Notes under the pieces: generated by a model | Database searches by the model: none | What the model saw: only the letters and a program-made list of their open reading frames with translations | What the model was told of the DNA's origin: nothing | Made by a program: the position numbers and the translations under genes | DNA from: Pseudomonadota bacterium | GTDB taxonomy: Bacteria; Pseudomonadota; Gammaproteobacteria; Burkholderiales; Burkholderiaceae_C | NCBI GenBank assembly: GCA_023436025.1 | Contig: JAEZKX010000289.1 | Location: 1 to 9,599, forward strand | Direction of reading: 5' to 3' | DNA: 9,599 nucleotides | Shown: piece after piece, positions 6,275 through 9,599 of the stretch | Layout: each line of letters opens with the position of its first letter | Numbering within the stretch: position 1 is the first letter of the stretch

Positions 6275-6298
6275 AAAAAAGGCTCCTTGCGGAGCCTT
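6275..6298 (-). terminator. intrinsic terminator of efp
   Basis: Read on the minus strand: AAGGCTCC, loop GCAA, GGAGCCTT, then a run of T (TTTTTT counting the last two stem bases). This gives an eight-base-pair perfect stem with a GNRA tetraloop, starting 20 bases after the efp stop. It is a textbook rho-independent terminator. Confidence 0.93.
6283..6288 (-). promoter_or_regulatory. Shine-Dalgarno of the DUF3445 gene, inside the efp terminator
   Basis: AAGGAG on the minus strand spans the loop and the 3' arm of the terminator hairpin, and stands 12 bases before the GTG start. The spacing is longer than the usual 5-9 bases. In a read-through transcript the hairpin would hide this site. No better ribosome site is visible for this gene. 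Confidence 0.5.
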
Positions 6299-6317
6299 GG
6301 TGCCGGTGGTGGGCGGC

Positions 6318-6872
6318 TTAGACGCGACGGCGGTATTCGCCGGTGCGGGTGTCGATTTCGACCTTGTCGCCCTGGGCCACGAAGATCGGCACGCCAATCT
6401 CGAAGCCGGTGGCGATCTTGGCGGGCTTGAGCACCTTGCCCGAGGTGTCGCCCTTGACGGCCGGCTCGGTCCAGGTGATCTCGCGCTCGACGCTGGTGGG
6501 GATTTCGACCGAGATGGCCTTGCCTTCGTAGAACACCACCTCGGCGGGCATGCCGTCTTCCAGGTAGTTCAGGGCGTCGCCCATGTTGTCGGCCTCGACT
6601 TCGTACTGGTTGTACTCGGCGTCCATCCAGACGTACATCGGGTCGGCGAAGTAGGAGTAGGTGCACTCCTTCTTGTCCAGCACGATCTGGTCCATCTTGT
6701 CGTCGGCCTTGAACACGGTTTCCGTGCCCTGGTTGTTCAGCAGGCTCTTGAGCTTCATGCGCACGGTGGCCGAGTTGCGGCCGCCGCGGGAGTATTCGGT
6801 CTTGAGCACGACCCAGGGCTGGCCGTTCTGCATGATCACATTGCCGGCGCGGATTTCTTGAGCGATTTTCAT
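6318..6872 (-). CDS. efp: translation elongation factor P
   Basis: The protein of 184 residues is full-length EF-P, which relieves ribosomes stalled at polyproline. The N-terminal KOW-like domain reads MKIAQEIRAGNVIMQNGQPW, and the loop that reaches the peptidyl-transferase centre is SRGGRNSA with Arg at position 32. Arg32 is the residue rhamnosylated by EarP; EF-P modified by the EpmA route has lysine there. The two OB domains follow (VWMDAEYNQYEVEADNMGDAL; MPAEVVFYEGKAISVEIP), ending TGFEIGVPIFVAQGDKVEIDTRTGEYRRRV. It lies 105 bases downstream of earP on the same strand. Only a weak GAAG precedes the ATG, but the protein start is fixed by the family. The 105-base spacer shows no clear promoter, so co-transcription with earP is likely but unproven. 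Confidence 0.99.
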   Translation of the reverse strand: MKIAQEIRAGNVIMQNGQPWVVLKTEYSRGGRNSATVRMKLKSLLNNQGTETVFKADDKMDQIVLDKKECTYSYFADPMYVWMDAEYNQYEVEADNMGDALNYLEDGMPAEVVFYEGKAISVEIPTSVEREITWTEPAVKGDTSGKVLKPAKIATGFEIGVPIFVAQGDKVEIDTRTGEYRRRV

Positions 6873-6977
6873 GGGCGTTGTCTTCGGGCGATGCCTACGG
6901 GTGAGGGCCGCGACGGCGCATGAAGGCGCGGCGGCGAGATGGGCGCGGGGGAGCAAAAAGCCCGCAAGCGCAAAGCT

Positions 6978-8021
6978 TTAGATTCTACCTCGCCCGGCCG
7001 CGAAGCGCTCCAGTTCCGTGGCGAGCTCGGGCAAGGCGCCCAGCCGGCGCTTCGCCTCCGCCGCCGTCGCCTGCCAGCCGGCGGGGGCGAGCAGGGGCAG
7101 GTCGGGCCGCAACCCGTTCCAGGCGCGGTGGAAGTCCGCCAGGGCGGGCGGCGGCGCCAGCCAGGCCAGGAAGGCCTCGAGCTTGGCCGCGTGGGCGGCA
7201 TCGTCCTGCGGGTAGAGCTGCCAGATGCTGGGCACCCCCGCCAGCAGGCCGCGCACGGCCGAGTCCTCGCCGCGCACGAAGTTGAGGTCGCAGGCCCACA
7301 GCAGGTGGTCGTAGTCGGGCTGGCTCAGCAGCGGCAGCCAGTGCAGGCGCAGCCGCCCGGCGTCGGCCGGCAAGGCCTGGCGCACGGCTGCGGTCGCCCG
7401 GCCCGCGGTGACCAGCAGCGTGGTGGGTTGGGGTGCCTCGGCCAGCTGGCGCAGCAGCGCCGGCAAGGCGGCCGGTTCGTAGCAGAACAGGCTGATGGCG
7501 CGGCCGCCGCCGGTCACGCCCTGGGCGTGCAGCCAGGCCGCGCGGTCGAAAGCCGCCTGCCGTTGCGCCAGGTCGCCCTCGCGCAGCAGGCCGCCGGTGC
7601 GCGCGGTGAAACCGGGGTAGAAGAAATGCTTCACCAGCCCGGCGCCAGGCCCGTGGCCCACCGGTGAAGGCAGGCCGTGGTTGCGCTCCACGTAGCCTTC
7701 GGCCGAGAGGTATTCCAGGTTGATCCAGGCCGGCGGCAGCGCCGCGCGCGCCATGGGGGCGACGAAAGCGGGCGGCGGATCGCAGCCGAAGGCCTCGATC
7801 ACGACGTCGCCCGGCTCCACCGTGGCGGCGTCCCCATCCGCACCCCAGGGCCGCATGGTCACGCCGGGAGCGCCGCCGGGCGCCATCCAGCGCAGCGGCG
7901 CGGCGTCGTCGATCCACAGGCGCACCGCATGGCCGCGCCGCCCCAACTCGCGCGCGAGGCGCCAGCAGACGCCGGCGTCGCCGTGGTTGTCGATGACCCG
8001 GCAGAAGATGTCCCAGTGCAT
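6978..8021 (-). CDS. earP: EF-P arginine rhamnosyltransferase
   Basis: This 347-residue protein is an inverting GT-B glycosyltransferase that transfers rhamnose from dTDP-rhamnose to Arg32 of EF-P. The N-terminal signature FCRVIDNHGDAGVCWRLA carries D11 and D15, matching the essential Asp13 and Asp17 of Pseudomonas putida EarP. The nucleotide-sugar site motif FVRGEDSAVRG carries E252, matching Glu273, followed by LAGVPSIWQLYPQDD. Adjacent efp has the Arg32 acceptor, which confirms the pairing. It is slightly shorter than the usual 370 or so residues, and no domain appears lost. The ATG is 19 bases from the divergent uvrC start. Two PPP motifs (residues 82-84, preceded by Asp81, and 290-292) suggest that its own translation needs EF-P. 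Confidence 0.98.
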   Translation of the reverse strand: MHWDIFCRVIDNHGDAGVCWRLARELGRRGHAVRLWIDDAAPLRWMAPGGAPGVTMRPWGADGDAATVEPGDVVIEAFGCDPPPAFVAPMARAALPPAWINLEYLSAEGYVERNHGLPSPVGHGPGAGLVKHFFYPGFTARTGGLLREGDLAQRQAAFDRAAWLHAQGVTGGGRAISLFCYEPAALPALLRQLAEAPQPTTLLVTAGRATAAVRQALPADAGRLRLHWLPLLSQPDYDHLLWACDLNFVRGEDSAVRGLLAGVPSIWQLYPQDDAAHAAKLEAFLAWLAPPPALADFHRAWNGLRPDLPLLAPAGWQATAAEAKRRLGALPELATELERFAAGRGRI

Positions 8022-8053
8022 GCGCCGGATAATAGTGAGGATGGTGCATGCGC
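8016..8053. promoter_or_regulatory. compact divergent earP/uvrC start region
   Basis: Only 19 bases (8022-8040) separate the two start codons as called. They contain GATAATA, which reads as GATAAT (-10-like, plus strand) and TATTAT (-10-like, minus strand), each five of six to consensus. Either would start transcription at or next to its ATG. No good -35 boxes were found. A ten-base direct repeat GTGCATGCGC at 8016-8025 and 8044-8053 flanks the region. Main promoters may instead lie inside the opposite gene. Confidence 0.35.
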
Positions 8054-9599
8054 ATTCCGAGCAACTGCTGGCCCTGGTGGCGGCGCTGCCGCCCCTGCCC
8101 GGTGTCTACCGCTACTACGACGCCGAGGGCGGCGTGCTCTACGTCGGCAAGGCGCGCAACCTGAAGAAGCGGGTTTCGAGCTACTTCCAGAAGAACCACG
8201 GCGGCACCCGCATCGGCCACATGATCGGCAAGATCGCGCGGCTGGAGACCACCGTGGTGCGCTCCGAGGCCGAGGCGCTGCTGCTCGAGAACAACCTGAT
8301 CAAGACGCTGGCGCCGCGCTACAACATCCTGTTTCGCGACGACAAGAGCTATCCCTACCTGAAGATCACCGGCGCGCCCGACAAGCAGGGCTTCGCCCCC
8401 GCCGGCCGCGGCCCGGTGACGGCCGCGGCCTTTCCGCGCGTGGCCTATTACCGCGGCGCAGTCGACCGCAAGCACCGCTACTTCGGCCCCTATCCCAGCG
8501 CCTGGGCGGTGAAGGAGTCGATCCAGCTGCTGCAGAAGGTGTTCCGCCTGCGCACCTGCGAGGACACGGTGTTCGCCAACCGCACCCGGCCCTGCCTGCT
8601 CTACCAGATCAAGCGCTGCTCTGGGCCGTGCGTGGGCATGGTGATGGCCGACGACTACCACCGCGACGTGCTCGACGCCGAAGCGTTCCTGCGCGGCGAC
8701 ACGCAGAAGGTGCTGCAGGGCCTGGAGAAGCGCATGCTGGCGCATGCGGAGAAGCTGGAGTTCGAGCAGGCGGCGGAGCTGCGCAACCAGATGGCGGCGC
8801 TGTCCAAGGTGCTGCACCAGCAGTCGGTGGAGACCGCCTCCGACACGGACGTCGACATCCTGGCGGTGCAGGTGCAAGGCGGCAAGGCCTGCGTCAACCT
8901 CGCCATGGTGCGCGGCGGCCGCCACCTGGGCGACCGCGCGTATTTCCCGAGCCACGTCGAGGATGCCACCGTGGTGCAGGACTTCGACGATGCCGCCGAT
9001 GCGGTGAGCACCCAGCCGGTGGAGGTGCAGGTGCTGGAGGCCTTCATCGCCCAGCACTACCTGGGCGTGCCGGTGCCCTCGGCCCTGATCACCAGCCATC
9101 CGGTGGCGGCCGAACTCACCGAGGCGCTGTCGCTGCAGGCCGGCGCCCGCATCAGTGCCGTGCACAACCCGCGCGGCCAGCGCCGCCTGTGGCTGGAGAT
9201 GGCGCAGAAGAACGCCGGCCTGCAGCTGGCGCGCCTGCTGGCGGAAGAGGGCTCGCAGCAGGCGCGCACCCGCGCGCTGGTCGAGGCGCTGGACCTGGCG
9301 CCGGACAACCTGGACACCTTCCGCATCGAGTGCTTCGACATCTCGCACACCGCCGGCGAGGCGACCCAGGCGTCCTGCGTGGTGTTCCACCACCACCAGA
9401 TGCACAACCGCGAGTACCGCCGCTACAACATCGAGGGCATCACGCCCGGCGACGACTATGCGGCCATGCGCCAGGTGCTGGCGCGCCGCTATGCCAAGCT
9501 GGCGCAGGCCGGGCGCGATGCGCCCAACGCGACGCCGCCGGAGGGCGAGGACCCGGCGCTGGAGGACGCGGCCGCGGGCGACGCGCCGGCGGATGGAGC
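8041..9599 (+). CDS. uvrC: excinuclease ABC subunit C (UvrC), 3' end beyond window
   Basis: About 519 residues are visible. UvrC makes both incisions around bulky DNA lesions bound by UvrB. The N-terminal GIY-YIG nuclease is clear: GVY at 21-23, LYVGKARNLKKR with YVG at 34-36 and catalytic-type R39, then ALLLENNLIK. C173, C185, C193 and C197 have the 12-8-4 spacing of the E. coli UvrC Fe-S cysteines. The UVR motif that contacts UvrB is at about 225-260 (KLEFEQAAELRNQM). The second nuclease (RNase H-like) begins with IECFDISHTAGEATQASCVV, with D433 as first acidic residue, and continues EYRRYNIEGITPGDDYAAM. There is an Ala/Asp/Glu-rich stretch from about 500 to the window edge. Start choice is uncertain: GTG at 8035 and ATG at 8020 are in frame upstream, and 8020 would overlap the earP start codon. 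The frame stays open to the window end. Confidence 0.98.
   Translation, partial: MVHAHSEQLLALVAALPPLPGVYRYYDAEGGVLYVGKARNLKKRVSSYFQKNHGGTRIGHMIGKIARLETTVVRSEAEALLLENNLIKTLAPRYNILFRDDKSYPYLKITGAPDKQGFAPAGRGPVTAAAFPRVAYYRGAVDRKHRYFGPYPSAWAVKESIQLLQKVFRLRTCEDTVFANRTRPCLLYQIKRCSGPCVGMVMADDYHRDVLDAEAFLRGDTQKVLQGLEKRMLAHAEKLEFEQAAELRNQMAALSKVLHQQSVETASDTDVDILAVQVQGGKACVNLAMVRGGRHLGDRAYFPSHVEDATVVQDFDDAADAVSTQPVEVQVLEAFIAQHYLGVPVPSALITSHPVAAELTEALSLQAGARISAVHNPRGQRRLWLEMAQKNAGLQLARLLAEEGSQQARTRALVEALDLAPDNLDTFRIECFDISHTAGEATQASCVVFHHHQMHNREYRRYNIEGITPGDDYAAMRQVLARRYAKLAQAGRDAPNATPPEGEDPALEDAAAGDAPADG

Noticed and set aside
6271..6666. Upstream in-frame extension of the DUF3445 gene through the terminator and into efp
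   Set aside because: The extension lies in another frame of efp, crosses an intrinsic terminator and gives a His/Arg-rich sequence unrelated to the family; the conserved protein begins at the GTG at 6270.
6940..6985. Possible terminator after earP (GCTTGCGGGC followed by TTTTT on the minus strand)
   Set aside because: The T-run is present but the stem is interrupted and short; not convincing beside the clean efp terminator.
6985..9405. An 806-residue minus-strand open frame spanning the uvrC region and earP
   Set aside because: It is antisense to uvrC and in a different frame from earP. The translation is low-complexity and His/Arg/Gly-rich with no family pattern, as expected opposite a high-GC gene.

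Overview
The window is high-GC, densely coded bacterial chromosome with strong G/C third-position preference throughout. EF-P with an arginine at position 32, its rhamnosyltransferase EarP, an orphan Bug-type solute receptor inside a LysR-controlled operon, and the detailed UvrC sequence all point to a betaproteobacterium of the order Burkholderiales, most likely Comamonadaceae. The genus cannot be fixed from this sequence. No rRNA, tRNA, CRISPR array, insertion sequence or prophage gene was seen, and no stretch over about 150 bases lacks a gene.

Region 1 (about 1-3800) is an accessory catabolic-type operon. A divergent LysR regulator (minus strand, cut by the window edge) faces four plus-strand genes: an aconitase/isopropylmalate-dehydratase-like large subunit, a secreted Bug-family solute receptor, the matching small subunit (overlapping the receptor gene by ATGA), and a RidA/YjgF-family deaminase-like protein. 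The large subunit keeps the three Fe-S cysteines. However, several substrate-binding positions are changed, and the small subunit has lost the Ser-Ser-Arg active-site motif. The substrate is therefore probably not isopropylmalate, citrate or homocitrate. The layout suggests uptake of a small carboxylate, dehydration or isomerisation, then hydrolysis of an enamine/imine or similar reactive product. This is the most likely place for an undescribed system in the window.

Region 2 (about 3800-6270) holds a membrane-anchored protein with a GYF_2-like N-terminus (plus strand). It converges on, and overlaps by its stop codon, a minus-strand pair: a DUF3445 protein (related to haem-dependent oxidative N-demethylases) followed by an AEC-family transporter, joined by a TGATG overlap.

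Region 3 (about 6270-9599) is core housekeeping. earP and efp lie in order on the minus strand and efp ends in a clean intrinsic terminator. Only about 19 bases separate the earP start from the divergent uvrC, which runs off the right edge of the window.
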